From contig JAPYKE020000263.1 of the NCBI GenBank assembly GCA_028554795.2, positions 620,001 to 684,000 on the forward strand: a DNA stretch of 64,000 nucleotides. Direction: 5' to 3'. The translations under genes and the position numbers were made by a program. Every line of letters begins with the position of its first letter. Within the stretch, counting starts at the first letter, position 1. Shown piece after piece: positions 14,294 to 28,577 of this stretch. The notes below the pieces were generated by a model. The model made no database searches. It was not told the DNA's origin and worked only from the letters and a program-made list of their open reading frames with translations. Origin of the DNA: Sinohyriopsis cumingii (Eukaryota; Mollusca; Bivalvia; Unionida; Unionidae).

Positions 14294-14957
14294 GATGGGA
14301 CTAAGTTTTCAAGATGTAAACAATTTCTTAAAATTTTATTTCTTAGAGTAAAATGATTGGTTTTCGTCAGGACCACACTACATGTATAGGAGCTTTAACA
14401 AGTAAATAATTTCGACGATGTTCTGTAACATGATCACGTGATCCCCTTTTTGCATTTTAGAATACAATATAACCTTTGTTTTGGAGAGATATTCTCAGTA
14501 GTAGTTGGGCTCTTACCCTGGAAATTGTATGTTGTGCTGTCTGGAATAATTTCAAATTACTTGAATTCAAAAGGATTAAATCCTTTTTCCTGGAAAATAC
14601 ATGTTCTGCATACGAAATTCCTGAGCAAAGACATCTCTTTGAAAGATTTATTTGGATTTCCAAATCTAGGAGTGATAATTCTTCTTTATATAAGGAGTTG
14701 TAGAATTCAACATTATAGATTACAGCATATGTCATCTTCCATCATGGATTCTTCGTGGGGACTCAAACTTGAAATCATTAGAAAATTTTATTAGTAGGAC
14801 TACTAAAATTGTATTCGTGGATTATTTTTGTATTTCATTCTTAAAACCGTAAATTCATACTTTTTTCCTCACTTTAAAAGAATTTTTCTATCAAAAGAAA
14901 TGATATTTTTCAAAGCTTGTTCTTTTCACTATTTCTTGTGTTACTGTTTATTCGAGC

Positions 14958-15230
14958 CTAAACAAGTAACATAAGATGATCAAATCCTACCTTGGATTCT
15001 TGTCTTTTTGTACAATACTTCGTTGGGAGCCACATCTCTTGAGAGAACCTATTGTGTTTCGAGATGGAGCAGTCTCTCAAGACAGCTTTTACCTTGTCTT
15101 CAGATGGTTTTAGTTTTTCCCCAGCAATGTAATATTGGCATCCGTTACTGTATTTTGTGTCAGTTTCTCTTGTATCCATGAAATTATGATTTAAATCCCA
15201 ATTGGGCAGTGCAATGCCAACTACCTCCAA
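14958..15230 (-). mobile_element. Fossil Ty3/gypsy-like pol (reverse transcriptase) fragment
   Basis: The minus-strand translation contains GEKLKPSEDKVKAVL here, and GEKLKPTEDKVKAVL in most other copies. This resembles the segment of Ty3/gypsy reverse transcriptases just after the YLG motif (typically G-L-x-P-T-x-x-K-V-x-A-I). Only about 0.2-0.3 kb is recognisable. I see no LTRs, gag, protease, RNase H or integrase with confidence, and the piece is broken in every monomer. It sits at the same place in all 23 units, so it was inserted before the array was amplified and is older than the array. Other open stretches: 955-1164, 17887-18096, 20969-21289, 23840-24049, 29470-29691, 32399-32608, 38024-38296, 40868-41140, 43757-43999, 49437-49709, 52302-52574, 55192-55434, 60870-61142 and 63746-63967. 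The family call rests on a short motif and is moderate. Confidence 0.5.
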
Positions 15231-16932
15231 AAAGTATGATTTTCTTTAATCTTTCTTTGAGATTTCGCTTCCATGTAAATATTCATTTATTCATGTGTGC
15301 ATCAGAATTTTAGGGTTTTGTGGATATCTTACTATTTGTAAATGATTTGAATTTTTGAAGTTTTTTCCTAATTCTATTTGAATTCATCCCCAAAACTGAA
15401 TACTGTCTAGAATTGTATGAAAACTTTATGGAAGATATAGATTCATTTGCAAAATATAACTCATTTTCCTTTTAAATTCATTGAGATTTTTTTTAAAAAA
15501 TGCAATGGTACATACCTAAATTCATCTCAGCATCGTTGCATGGATGTATGTACATAAACACCCATACATCCTTCATAGATACATGTATCAAAGTCTTTCA
15601 CTGTCCTAGTATATGCTAAGAAGTATGCTGTAAAGCAAGATATATAACGAGAGAGATTTAGCCATGTATAACTTGTTTATTGTTAAGGATAAAATTGTTT
15701 TATTGTGATGGAGGATAAATGTATTCAGTAAATGTTTTATGTATTTTTAATTTTACAGCAAATGTTATTAGTATGTTCCTATTTATGATATTAATCAGTA
15801 TCATATTATTGAATTCTTGTTATTTTCTTCTTTTTCATGATATCCTTCACAAAACAGCACGTAAGTATTATATCTCGAACTTTTCTGTTACTTGGGCTAA
15901 ACAGTAATACATTCATCTGAAAAAGAGAATAAAAAGGCAGCAAAATAACTAATTTTTCTAACAATCTTGAAAGAGAATGTAGTTTGGCAGGTCAAGTATT
16001 TAGTATGATTTGTTGTATAGACTATAAACCAGACTAAAGTACGTGTCACGAACTACCCTTTCAGTGCCAAAGGCAAGTAGGTATTTGTGTACATAGTTTG
16101 TCTTTGGAGTTAAACCATATTAACTTCGGGTGAACGAGTAACCAGCAAGTAATTATTGTTTCCCGGATTTGATTGATATTGCTAAATGATTGGGTTGCGT
16201 GATACTTTTTTTTTCCCGGGGTTAGGTTATTCACATTCCACACATCAATTCATCAGTTAAAGTTGGTGGAGTCGGTTACATCCTTTCTTTATAGAGTTCA
16301 TCCCTGTATATTATCTGTAAATTACGCCACTGACTTGAGTCTCTGAGTTAATGATTTTGTTTGTGGATGTGATAGTTGTCTTTTTATTTCATTCATTTTT
16401 ATATGTACAGTGTACATTTATATATATTCGAAGTTTCCCCAAAGCCTGATCAAAACCATCATTACAGCTGTTGTTACTATTGAGTACTAATAATGTTAAC
16501 ACCTAGAACCTTAGAAACAACGGCATAAACTCCCAGTAGAAGGAGAGAATTTTAACACTGGAGAAAATCATTATGGTAACTGAAGGAAATGAAAAAGAAA
16601 CTATTTTAAAATAGCAATTTAAATGTGCAGTGAAACAATATTCAGGGTGTTAAAACGGTCAAGGAACAAACTAGAAATGAATTTACATGTTAAATCCTTT
16701 AAATACATCTTCAAATATAAATGTGATTGACATTTAATGTTTGAAGTATCTATCACTTTTTGGCCATATAATTTTGTTTTCTGAAGAATGAATACAATAT
16801 TTTAACAAAAACTATGAATACTGTCTCTGATATTTGTATGTAAAGTGATTGTGGTTCTTTCTCCTTCTTCAAAAGTACTTGTCATGTGTATTTGATTTAA
16901 TTCTATCTGATTTCATATATATTTATATCAAT

Positions 16933-19900
16933 TTATTTGTTTGTCAGTTTTAAATTTTATTTATTGCTGATTTCATGCCTTTTTAGTGTAAATTTATTCA
17001 TTTGAAACGATACCTTTATCAGAAAATATTTTGACCTTGACTCTTCGTTTTGTGAACACCAGGTGTTGACCTAGATCCTGACTTCGATTCAAAATTAGTA
17101 GCAACCACATAAATTAGTTCTATTTTTCTTTTAAAATGATTGCTTATTGTCGAGGTCATGATGGGACTACGTTTTTAAGATGTAAACAATTTCTTAAAAT
17201 TTTATTTCTTAGAGTAAAATGATTGGTTTTGGTCAGGACCACACCACGTGTACATGAGCTTTAACAAGTAAATAGTTTTGACGATGTTCAGTATCATGAT
17301 GACGTCAGCCCCTTTTTGCATTTTAGAATACAATATAACCTTTGTTTTGGAGAGATATTCTCAGTAGTAGTTGGGCTCTTACACTGGAAATTGTATGTTG
17401 TGCTGTCTGGAATAATTTCAAATTACTTGAATTCAAAAGGATTAATTCCTTTTTCCTGGAAAATACGTGTTCTGCATACGAAATTCCTGAGCACAGACAT
17501 CTCTTTTCAAGATTTATTTGGATTTTCAAAACTAGGAGTTATAATTTTTCTTTCCATTAGGAACTGTAGACTTCAACACTATAGATAACAGCATATGTCA
17601 TCTTCCATCATGGATTCTTCGTGGGGACTCAAACTTGAAATCATTAGAAAATTTTATTATTAGAACTACTAAAATTTTATTCATGGATTATTTTTGTATT
17701 TGATTCTTCAAACCGTAAATTCATACTTTTTTCCTCACTTTTAAAGAATTTTTCTATGAAAAGAAATGATATTTTTCAAAGCTTGTTGTTTTCACTATTT
17801 CTTGTGTTACTGTTTATTCGAGCCTAAACAAGGAACATAAGATGATCATATCCTACCTTGGATTCTTGTCTTCTTGTACAATACTTCTATGGGAGCCACA
17901 TCTCTTGAGAGAACCTATTGTGTTTCGAGATGGAGCAGTCTCTCAAGACAGCTTTTACCTTGTCTTCAGTTGGTTTAAGTTTTTTCCCAGCATTGTAATA
18001 TTGGCATCCTTTACTATATTTTGTGTCAGTTTCTCTTGTATCAATGAAATTATGATTTAAATTCCAATTGGGCAATGTAATGCCAACTACCTCCAAAAAG
18101 TTTGATTTTCTTTAATCTTTCTTTGAGATTTCGCTTCCATTTAAATATTCATTTATTCATGTATGCGTCAGAATTTTAGGGTTTTGTGGATATCTAACTA
18201 TTTGTAAATAATTCGAATTTTTGAAGTTTTTTCCTAATTCTATTTGAATTCATTCCCAAAACTGAATACTGTCCAGAATTGTATGATAACTTTATGGAAA
18301 ATATAGATTCATTTGCAAAATATAAACTCATTTTCCTTTAAAAATTCATTGAGATTTTTTTTTTAAAATGCAGGGGTACATACTTAAATTCATCTCAACA
18401 TGGTTGCATGCATATATGTACATAAACATGCATACATCCTTCATAGATACATGTATCAAAGTCTTTCATTGTCCTAGTATATGCTAACAAGTTTGCTGTA
18501 ATGCAAGATATGTAACGCAAGAGATTTAGCCATGTATAAGTTGTTGATTGTTAAGGAGGAAATTGTTTTATTGTGATGGAGTATAAATGTATTCAGTAAA
18601 TGTTTTATGTATTTTTAATATTAAAGCAAATGATATTAGAATGTTCCTATTTATGATATTAATCAGTATGATATTATTCAATTCTTGTTATTTTCTTCTT
18701 TTTCATGATATCCTTCACAAAACAGATGGTAAGTAATATATCTTGAACTTTTCTGTTACTTGGTCTAAACAGTAATACATTCATCTGAAAAAGAGAATAA
18801 AAAGGCAGAAAAAAAACTAATTTTTCTAACAATTTTGAAAGAGAATATAGTTTGGCAGGTCAAGTATTTAGTATGCTTTGTTGTATAGACTATAAACCAG
18901 ACTAAAGTACGTGTCACGTACTACCCTTTCAGTGCCAAAGGCAAGCATGTATTTGTGTACATAGTTTGTCTTTGGAGTTAAATCATATTAACTTCGGGTG
19001 AAGGAGGTCTTTTTGCCTATTAAACCAACAAGTAATTATTGTTTCCCGAATTCGATTGATATTGCTAAATGATTGGGTTGTGTTATCCTTTTTTTTCCCG
19101 ATGTTAGATAAATCACATCCCACACATCAAGTCATCAGTTAAAGTTGGTGCAGTCGGTTACATCCTTTCTTTATAGAGTTCATCCCTGTATATTATCTGT
19201 AAATTACGCCACTGACTTGTATAGACTATAAGCCAGACTAAAGTACGTGTTACTAACTACCCTTTCAGTGGGAAAGGCAAGTAGGTATTTGTGTACATAG
19301 TTTGTCTTTGGAGTTAAACCATAGTAACTTCGGGTGAACGAGTAACCAGGAAGTAATTATTGTTTCCCGGATTCGATTGATATTGCTAAATGATTGGGTT
19401 GTGTGATCCTTTTTTTCCCCGATGTTAGATTAATCACATCCCACACATCAAGTCATCAATTAAAGTTGGTGCAGTCGGTTCCATCCTTTCTTTATAGAGT
19501 ACATTCCTGTATATTATCTGTAAATTACGCCACTGACTTGAGTCTCTGAGTTAATGATTTTGTTTGTGGATGTGATAGTTTTTATTTCATTCATTTTTTT
19601 ATGTACAGTGTACATTTATATATATTCGAAGTTTCCCCAAAGCCTGATTAAAATCATTACAGCTGTTGTTACTATTGAGCACTAATAATGTTAACACCTG
19701 GAACCTTAAAAACAACGGCATAAACTCCCAGTACAAGGAGAGAATTTTAACACTGGAGAAAATCATTATGGTAACTGAAAGAAATGAAAAAGAAACTGTT
19801 TTAAAATAGCAATTTAAATGTGCAGTGAAACAATATTCAGGGTGTTAAAACGGTCAAGGAACAAGCTAGAAATGAAGTTACATGTTAAGTCCTTTAAATA

Positions 19901-20127
19901 CATCTTCAAATATGAATGTGATTGACATTTAATGTTTGATGTATCTATCACTCTTTGGCCATATAATTTTGTTTTCAGAAGAATGAATACAATATTTTAA
20001 CAAAAACTATGAATACTGGATCTGATATTTGTATGTAAAGTGATTGTTGTTCTTTCTCCTTCTTCAAAAGTACTTGTTATGTGTATTTGATTTAATTCTA
20101 TCTGATTTCATATATATTTATATCAAT
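16933..20127 (+). repeat. Monomer 7 (D-prime type, internal duplication)
   Basis: 3195 bp, the longest unit, because about 336 bp is present twice (18881-19216 and 19217-19540). ATG triplet. The exon candidate is 18627-18728, with acceptor TTAAAG rather than TTACAG. The frame stops directly after the donor because the intron-side sequence reads GTAAGTAATAT. The gypsy-like fragment is 17887-18096 and TGACGTCA is 17300-17307. Confidence 0.92.
18881..19540 (+). repeat. Internal ~336 bp tandem duplication in monomer 7
   Basis: The stretch from TTGTATAGACTATAA to GCCACTGACTTG occurs twice in a row (18881-19216, 19217-19540). The first copy has the long GAAGGAGGTCTTTTTGCC form and the second the short GAACGAGTAACC form, so the two copies come from different monomer types. 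The join falls in TTGT/CTTGT microhomology. An unequal exchange at short homology inside the array explains it. Confidence 0.9.
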
Positions 20128-22955
20128 TTATTTGTTTGTCAGTTTTAAATTTTATTTATTCTGATTTCATGCCTTTTTAGTGTAAATTTATTCACTTGAA
20201 ACGATACCTTTATCAGAAAATATTTTGACCTTGTCTCTTCGTTTTGTAAACACCAGGTGTTGACCTAGATCCTGACTTCGATTCAAAATTAGTAGCAACC
20301 ACGTAAATTAGTTCTATTCTTCTTTTAAAATGATTGCATGTTGTTGAGGTCATGATGGGACTACGTTTTTAAGATGTAAACAATTTCTTAAAATTTTATT
20401 TCTTAGAGTAAAATGATTGGATTTCGTCAGGACCACACTACGTGTACATGAGCTTTAACAAGTAAATAATTTCGACGATGTTCTGTAACATGGTGAGGTC
20501 TGCCTCTTTTTGCATTTCAAAATATGATATAACCTTTGTTTTGGAGAGATATTCTCAGTAGTAGTTGGGCTCTTACACTGGAAATTGTATGTTGTGCTGT
20601 CTGGAATAATTTCAAATTACTTGAATTCAAAAGGATTAATTCCTTTTTCCTGGAAAATACGTGTTCTGCATACGAAATTCCTGAGCAAAGACATCTCTTT
20701 TCAAGATTTATTTGGATTTTCAAAACTAAGAGTGATAATTCATCTTTGTATAAGGAACTGAAGACTTCAACACTATATATAACAGCATATGTCATCTTCC
20801 ATCATGGATTCTTCGTGGGGACTCATACTTGAAATCATTAGAAAATTGTATTATTAGAACTACTAAAATTTTAGTCATGGATTACTTTTGTATTTGATTC
20901 TTAAAACCGTAAATTCATACTTTTTTCCTCACTTTTAAAGATTTTTTATGGAAAAGAAATGATATTTTTCAAAGCTTGTTGTTTTCACTATTTCTTGTGT
21001 TACTGTTTATTCGAGCCTGAACAAGTAACATAAGATGATCAAATTCTACCTTGGATTCTTGTCTTTTTGTACAATACTTCGTTGGGAGCCACATCTCTTG
21101 AGGGAACCTATTGTGTTTCGAGATAGAGCAGTCTCTCAAGACAGCTTTTACCTTGTCTTCAGTTGGTTTTAGTTTTTCCACAGCATTGTAATATTGGTAT
21201 CCTTTGCTATATTTTGTCTCAGTTTCTCTTGTATCAATGAAATTATGATTTAAATTCCAATTGGGCAGTGTAATGCCAACTACCTCCAAAAAGTTTGATT
21301 TTCTTTAATCTTTCTTTGAGATTTCGCTTCCATTTAAATATTCATTTATTCATCTATGCATCAGAATTTTAGAGTTTTGTGGATATCTATTTGTAAATAA
21401 TTTGCATTTTTGAAGTTTGTTCCTAATTCTATTTGAATTCATTCCCAACACTGAATACTGTCCAGAATTGTATGAAACCTTTATGGAAGATATAGATTCA
21501 TTTGCAAAATATAACTCATTTTCCTTTTAAACTCATTGAGAATTTTTTTAAAAAGTGCAGGGGTACATACTTAAATTCATCTCAACATGGTTGCATGCAT
21601 ATATGTACATAAACATGCATACATCCTTCATAGATACATGTATCAGAATCTTTCATTGTCCTAGTATATGCTAACAAGTTTGCTGTAATGCAAGATATGT
21701 AACGAAAGAGATTTAGCCATGTATAACTTGTTGATTGTTAAGGAGGAAATTGTTTTATTGTGATGGAGGATAAATGTATTCAGTAAATGTTTTATGTATT
21801 TTTAATTTTACAGCAAATGATATTAGTATGTTCCTGTTTATGATATTAATCAGTGTCATATTATTGAATTCTTTTTATTTTCTTCTTTTTCATGACATCC
21901 TTCACAAAACAGATGGTAAGTATTATATCTTGAACTTTTCTGTTCCTTGGTCTAAACAGTAATACATTCATCTGAAAAAGAGAATAAAAAGGCAGAAAAA
22001 TAACTAATTTTTCTAACAATCTTGAAAGAGAATGTAGTTTGGCAGATCACGTTTTTAGTATGATTTGTTGTATAGACTATAAACCAGACTAAAATACGTC
22101 TCACTAACTACCCTTTCAGTGCCAAAGGCAAGCAGGTATTTGTTTACATAGTTTGTCTTTGGAGTTAAACCATATTAACTTCGTGTGAACGAGTACCCAG
22201 CAAGTAATTATTGTTTCCCGGATTCGATTGATATTGCTAAATGATTGGGTTGTGTGATACTTTTTTTTTCCCGATGTTAGATTCATCACATTCCACACAT
22301 CAATTCATCAGTTAAAGTTGGTGCAGTCGGTTACGTCCTTTCTTTATAGAGTTCAGCGCTGTATATTATCTGTAAATTACGCCACTGACTTGAATCTCTG
22401 AGTTAATGATATTGTTTGTGGATGTGATAGTTGTCTTTTTATTTCATTCATTTTTATATGTACAATGTACATTTATATATATTCGAAGTTTCCCCAAAGC
22501 CTGATCAAAACCATCATTACAGCTGTTGTTACTATTGAGCACTAATAATGTTAACACCTAGAACCTTAGAAACAACGGCATAAACTCCCAGTACAAGGAG
22601 AGAATTTTAACACTGGAGAAAATCATTATGGTAACTGAAAGAAATGAAAAAGAAACTATTTTAAAATAGCAATTTAAATGTGCAGTGAAACAATATTCAG
22701 GGTGTTAAAACGGTCAAGGAACAAACTAGAAATGAATTTACATGTTAAGTCATTTAAATACATCTTTAAATGTGAATGTGATTGACATTTAATGTTTGAA
22801 GTATCTATCACTTTTTGGCCATATAATTTTGTTTTCAGAAGAATGAATACAATATTTTAACAAAAGCTGTGAATACTGGATCTGATATTTGTTTGTAAAT
22901 CGATTGTTGTTCTTTCTCCTTCTTCAAAAGTACTTGTTATGTGTATTTGATTTAA
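20128..22955 (+). repeat. Monomer 8 (D type)
   Basis: About 2828 bp. ATG triplet, short GAACGAGTACCC form. The exon candidate is 21814-21915 and the frame 21774-21962. The CRE-like site is degenerate (TGAGGTCT). The gypsy-like fragment is 20969-21289, the longest open copy. The right boundary is the deletion junction with monomer 9. Confidence 0.88.
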
Positions 22956-22965
22956 TTTGAAACAA
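22945..22965. other. Deletion junction between monomers 8 and 9
   Basis: GATTTAATTTGAAACAATACC joins a monomer tail to a point about 75-80 bp into the next monomer, removing the TCATATATATTTATATC and GTTTGTCAG landmarks. Short AATT/ATTT homology is present at the join. Confidence 0.85.
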
Positions 22966-25743
22966 TACCTTTTTCAGAAACTATTTTAACCTTGACTGTT
23001 CGTTTTGTAAACACCAGGTGTTGACCTAGATCCTGACTTCGATTCAAAATTAGTAGCAACCACGTAAATTAGTTTTGTTTTTCTTTTAAAATGATTGCTT
23101 GTTGTCGAGGTCATGATGGGACTACGTTTTTAAGATGTAAACAATTTCTTAAAATTTTATTTCTTAGAGTAAAATGATTGGTTTTCGTCAGGACCACACT
23201 GCGTGTACATGAGCTTTAACAAGTAAATAATTTCGACGATGTTCTGTAACATGATGACGTCAGCCCCTTTTTGCATTTTAGAATACGATATAACCTTTGT
23301 TTTGGAGAGATATTCTCAGTAGTAGTTGGGCTCTTACTCTGGAAATTGTATGTTGTGCTGTCTGGAATAATTTCAAATTACTTGAATTCAAAAGGATTAA
23401 TTCCTTTTTCCTGGAAAATACGTGTTCTGCATACGAAATTCCTGAGCAAAGACATCTCTTTTAAAGATGTATTTGTATTTTCAAAACTAGGAGTGATAAT
23501 TCATCTTTGTATAAGGAACTGAAGACTTCAACACAATAGATAACAGCATATGTCATCTTCCATCATGGATTCTTCGTGGGAACTCAAACTTGAAATCATT
23601 AGAAAATTGTATTATTTGAACTACTAAAATTTTATTCATGGACTACTTTTGTATTTCATTCTTAAAACCGTAAATTCATACATTTTTCCTCAGTTTTAAA
23701 GATTTTTTAGGAAAAGAAATGATATTTTTCAAAGCTTGTTGTTTTCACTCTTTCTTGTGTTACTGTTTATTCGAGCCTAAACAAGTAACATAAGATGATT
23801 AAATCCTACCTTGAATTCTTGTCTTTTTGTACAATACTTCTATGGGAGCCACATCTCTTGAGAGAACCTATTGTGTTTCGAGATGGAGCAGTCTCTCAAT
23901 ACAGCTTTTACCTTGTCTTCAGTTGGTTTTAGTTTTTCCCCAGCAATGTAATATTGGCATCCTTTAGTATATTTTGTGTCAGTTTCTCTTGTATCCATGA
24001 AAGTATGATTTAAATCCCAATTGGGCAGTGTAATGCCAACTACCTCCAAAAAGTTTGATTTTCTTTAATCTTTCTTTGAGATTTCGCTTCCATTTAAATA
24101 TTCATTTTATTCATGTATGCATCAGAATTTTAGGGTTTTGTGGATATCTAACTATTTGTAAATAATTTGAATTTTTGACGTTTTTTCCTAATTCTATTTG
24201 AATTCATTCCCAAAACTGAATACTGTCCAGAATTGTATGAAAACGTTATGGAAGATATAGATCCATTTGCAAAATATAACTCATTTTCCTTTTAAACTCA
24301 TTGAGAATTTTTTTAAAAGTGCAGGGGTACATACTTAAATTCATCTCAACATGGTTGCATGCATATATGTACATAAACATCCATACATCCTTCATAGATA
24401 CATGTATCAAAGTCTTTCATTGTTCTAGTATATGCTAACAAGTTTGCTGTGATGCAAGATATGTAACGAAAGAGATTTAGCCATGTATAACTTGTTCATT
24501 GTTAAGGAGGAAATTGTTTTATTGTGATGGAGGATAAATGTATTCATTAAATGTTTTATGTATTTTTAATTTTACAGCAAATGATATTAGTATGTTCCTA
24601 TTTATGATATTAATCAGTATCATATTATTGAATTCTTGTTTTTTTCTTCTTTTTCATGATATCCTTCATAAAAATAGGGCGTAAGTATTATATCTTGAAC
24701 TTTTCTGTTACTTGGTCTAAACAGTAATACGAATAAAAAGGCAGAAAAATAACTAATTTTTCTAACAATCTTGAAAGAGAATGTAGTTTGGCAGGTCAAG
24801 TATTTAGTATGATCTGTTGTATAGACTATAAACCAGACTAAAGTACGTCTCACGAACTACCCTTTCAGTGCCAAAGGCAAGCAGGTATTTGTGTACATAG
24901 TTTGTCTTTGGAGTTAAACCATATTAACTTCGGGTGTAGGAGGTCTTTTTGCCTATTAAACCAGCAAGTAATTATTGTTTCCCGGATTCGATTGATATTG
25001 CTAAATGATTGGGTTGTGTTATCCTTTTTCTCCCGATGTTAGATTAATCACATCCCACACATCAAGTCAACAGTTAAAGTTGGTGCAGTCGGTTACATCC
25101 TTTCTTTATAGAGTTCATTCCTGTATATTATCTGTAAATTACGCCACTGACTTGAGTCTCTGAGTTAATGATTTTGTTTGTGGATGTGATAGTTGTCTTT
25201 TTATTTCATTCATTTTTATATGTACAGTGTACATTTATATATATTCGAAGTTTCCCCAAAGCCTGATCAAAACCATCATTACGGCTGTTGTTACTATTGA
25301 GCACTATTAATGTTAACACCTAGAACCTTAAAAACTACAGCATAAACTCCCAGTACAAGGAGAGAATTTTAGCACTGGAGAAAATCATTATGGTAACTGA
25401 AAGAAATGAAAAAGAAACTATTTTAAAATAGCAATTTAAATGTGCAGTGAAACAATATTCAGGGTGTTAAAACGGTCAAAGAACAAACTAGAAATGAATT
25501 TACATGTTAAGTCCTTTAAATACATCTTCAAATACAATGTGATTGACATTTAATGTTTGAAGTATCTATCACTTTTTGGCCATATAATTTTGTTTTCAAA
25601 AGAATGAATACAATATTTTAACAAAAACTATTAATACTGGATCTGATATTTGTATGCAAAGTGATTGTGGTTCTTTCTCCTTCTTCAAAAGTACTTGTTA
25701 TATGTATTTAATTCTATCTGATTTCATATATATTTATATCAAT
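22956..25743 (+). repeat. Monomer 9 (G type, head deleted)
   Basis: About 2788 bp. The first ~75-80 bp of the monomer and the last ~45 bp of monomer 8 are missing: GATTTAATT joins directly to TTGAAACAATACC near 22956. GGC triplet. The exon candidate is 24578-24680, 103 nt, one base longer than the common form, so its reading frame shifts near the donor. TGACGTCA is 23255-23262 and the gypsy-like fragment is 23840-24049. Confidence 0.88.
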
Positions 25744-28577
25744 TTATTTGTTTGTCAGTTTTAAATTTTATTTATTTCTGATTTCATGCCTTTTTAGTGT
25801 AAATTTATTCACTTGAAACGATACCTTTTTCAGAAAATATTTTGACCTTGACTGTTCGTTTTGTAAACACCAGGTGTTGACCTAGATCCTGACTTCGATT
25901 CAAAATTAGTAGCAACCACGTAAATTAGTTCTATTTTGCTTTTAAAATGATTGCTTGTTGTCGAGGTCATGATGGGACTACGTTTTTAAGATGTAAACAA
26001 TTTCTTAAAATTTTATTTCTTAGAGTAAAATGATTGGTTTTTGTCAGGACCACACTGGGTTTAGATGAGCTTTAACAAGTAAATAATTTCGACGACGTTC
26101 TGTAACATGATCACGTCACCCCCTTTTTGCATTTTAGGATACAGTATAACCTTTGTTTTGGAGAGATATTCTCAGTAGTAGTTGGGCTCTTACACTGGAA
26201 ATTGTATGTTGTGCTGTCTGGAATAATTTCAAATTACTTGAATTCAAAAGGATTAATTCCTTTTTCCTGCAAAATACGTGTTCTGCATACGAAATTCCTG
26301 AGCAAAGAGATCTCTTTGAAAGATTTATTTGGATTTTCAAAACTAGGAGTGATGATTCTTCTTTCTATAAGCAACTGTATACTTCAACACTATAGATCAC
26401 ATCATATGTCATCTTTCATCATGGATTCTTCGTGGTGACTCAAACTTGAAATCATTAGAAAATTGTATTCTTAGAACTACTGAAATTTTATTCATGGATT
26501 ATTTTTTTATTTGATTCTTAAAACCGGAAAAGAAATGATATTTTTCAAAGCTTGTTGTTTTCACTCTTTCTTGTGTTACTGTTTATTCGAGCCTAAACAA
26601 GTAACATAAGATGATCAAATCCTACCTTGGATTCTTGTCTTTTTGTACAATACTTATATGGGAGACACATCTCTTGAGAGAACCTATTGTGTTTCGAGAT
26701 GGAGCTGTCTCTCAATACAGCTTTTACCTTGTCTTAAGTTGGTTTTAGTTTTTCCCCAGCAATGTAATATTGGCATCCTTTACTATATTTTGTGTAGTTT
26801 CTCTTGTATCCATGAAATTATGATTTAAATTCCAATTGGGCAGTGTAATGCCAACTACCTCCAAAAAGTTTGATTTTCTTTGATCTTTCTTTGAGATTTC
26901 GCTTCCATTTAAATATTCATTTATTCATGTATGCATCAGAATTTTAGGGTTTTGTGGATATCTAACTATTTGTAAATAATTTGAATTTTTGAAGTTTTTT
27001 CCTAGTTCTATTTGAATTCATTCCCAAAACTGAATACTGTCCAGAATTGTATGAAAACTTTGTGGAAGATATAGATTCATTTGCAAAATATAACTCATTT
27101 TCCTTTTAAACTCATTGAGTATTTTTTTAAAAATGCAGGGGTAAATACTTAAATTCATCTCAACATGGTTGCATGCATATATGTACATAAACATCCATAC
27201 ATCCTTCATAGATACATGTATCAAAGTCTTTCATTGTCCTAGTATATGCTAACAAGTTTGCTGTAATGCAAGATATGTAACGAAAGAGATTTAGCCATGT
27301 ATAACTTGTTGATTGTTAAGGAGGAAATTGTTTTATTGTGATGGAGGATAAATGTGTTCAGTAAATGTTTTATGTATTTTTAATATTACAGGAAATGATA
27401 TTAGTATGTTCCTATTTATGATATTAATCAGTATCATATTATTGAATTCTTGTTATTTTCTTCTTTTTCATCATATCCTTCACAAAACAGTGTGTAAGTA
27501 TTATATCTTGAACTTTTCTGTTACTTGGTCAAAACAGTAATACATTCATCTGAAAAAGAGAATAAAAAGGCAGAAAAATAACTAATTTTTCTAACAATCT
27601 TGAAAGAGAATGTAGTTTGGCAGGTCAAGTATTTAGTATGATTTGTTGTATAGACTATAAACCAGACTAAAGTACGTGTCACGAACTAACCTTTCAGTGC
27701 CAAAGGCAAGTAGGCATTTGTGTACATAGTTTGTCTTTGGAGTTAAACCATATTAACTTCGGGTGAAGGAGGTCTTTTTGCCTATTAAACCAGCAAGTAA
27801 TTATTGTTTCCCGGATTCGATTGATATTGCTAAATGATTGGGTTGTGTGATCCTTTTTTTTCCGATGCTACATTAATCACATCCCACACATCAGGTCATC
27901 AGTTAAAGTTGGTACAGTCGGTTACATCCTTTCTTTATAGAGTACATTCCTGTTTATTATCTGTAAATTACGCCACTGACTTGAGTCTCTGAGTTAATGA
28001 TTTTGTTTGTGGATGTGATAGTTGTCTTTTTATTTCATTCCTTTTTATATGTACAGTGTACATTTATGTATATTCGAAGTTTCCCCAAAGCATAATCAAA
28101 GCCATCATTACAGCTGTTGTTACTATTGAGCACTAATAATGTTAACACCTAGAACCTTAAAAACAACGGCATAAACTCCCAGTACAAGGAGAGAAATTTA
28201 ACACTGGAGAAAATAATTATGGTAACTGAAAGAAATGAAAAAGAAACTATTTTAAAATAGCAATTTAAATGTGCAGTGAAACAATATTCAGGGTGTTAAA
28301 ACGGTCAAGGAACAAACTAGAAATGAATTTACATGTTAAGTCATTTAAATACATCTTCAAATGTGAATGTGATTGACTTTTAATGTTTGAAGTATCTATC
28401 ACTTTTTGGCCATATAATTTTGTTTTCAAAAGAATGAATACAATATTTTAACAAAAACTATTAATACTGATCTGATATTTGTATGTAAAGTGATTGTGGT
28501 TTTTTCTCCTTCTTCAAAAGTACTTCTTATGTGTATTTGATTTAATTCTCTGTTCTTTCAAATATATTTATATCAAT
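25744..28577 (+). repeat. Monomer 10 (V type)
   Basis: 2834 bp, exactly the common V length. TGT triplet, exon candidate 27392-27493, frame 27352-27540. The base after the acceptor is G, as in V units 2, 13 and 17. The gypsy-like homologue lies at about 26650-26865. Confidence 0.9.

Larger units (their letters stand above)
14066..16932 (+). repeat. Monomer 6 (A type)
   Basis: 2867 bp. CAC triplet, short GAACGAGTAACC form. The exon candidate is 15759-15860 and the frame 15719-15907. The A-type minus frame is 14090-14293 (67 codons), and the gypsy-like fragment is 14958-15230 on the minus strand. The regulatory palindrome is uniquely TCACGTGA, an E-box-type dyad, at about 14435-14442. Confidence 0.9.

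Noticed and set aside
27018-27224. Minus-strand frame over the CATCCATACATCC tract
   Set aside because: Produced by a low-complexity CAT/TAC-rich stretch and open only in some V units.
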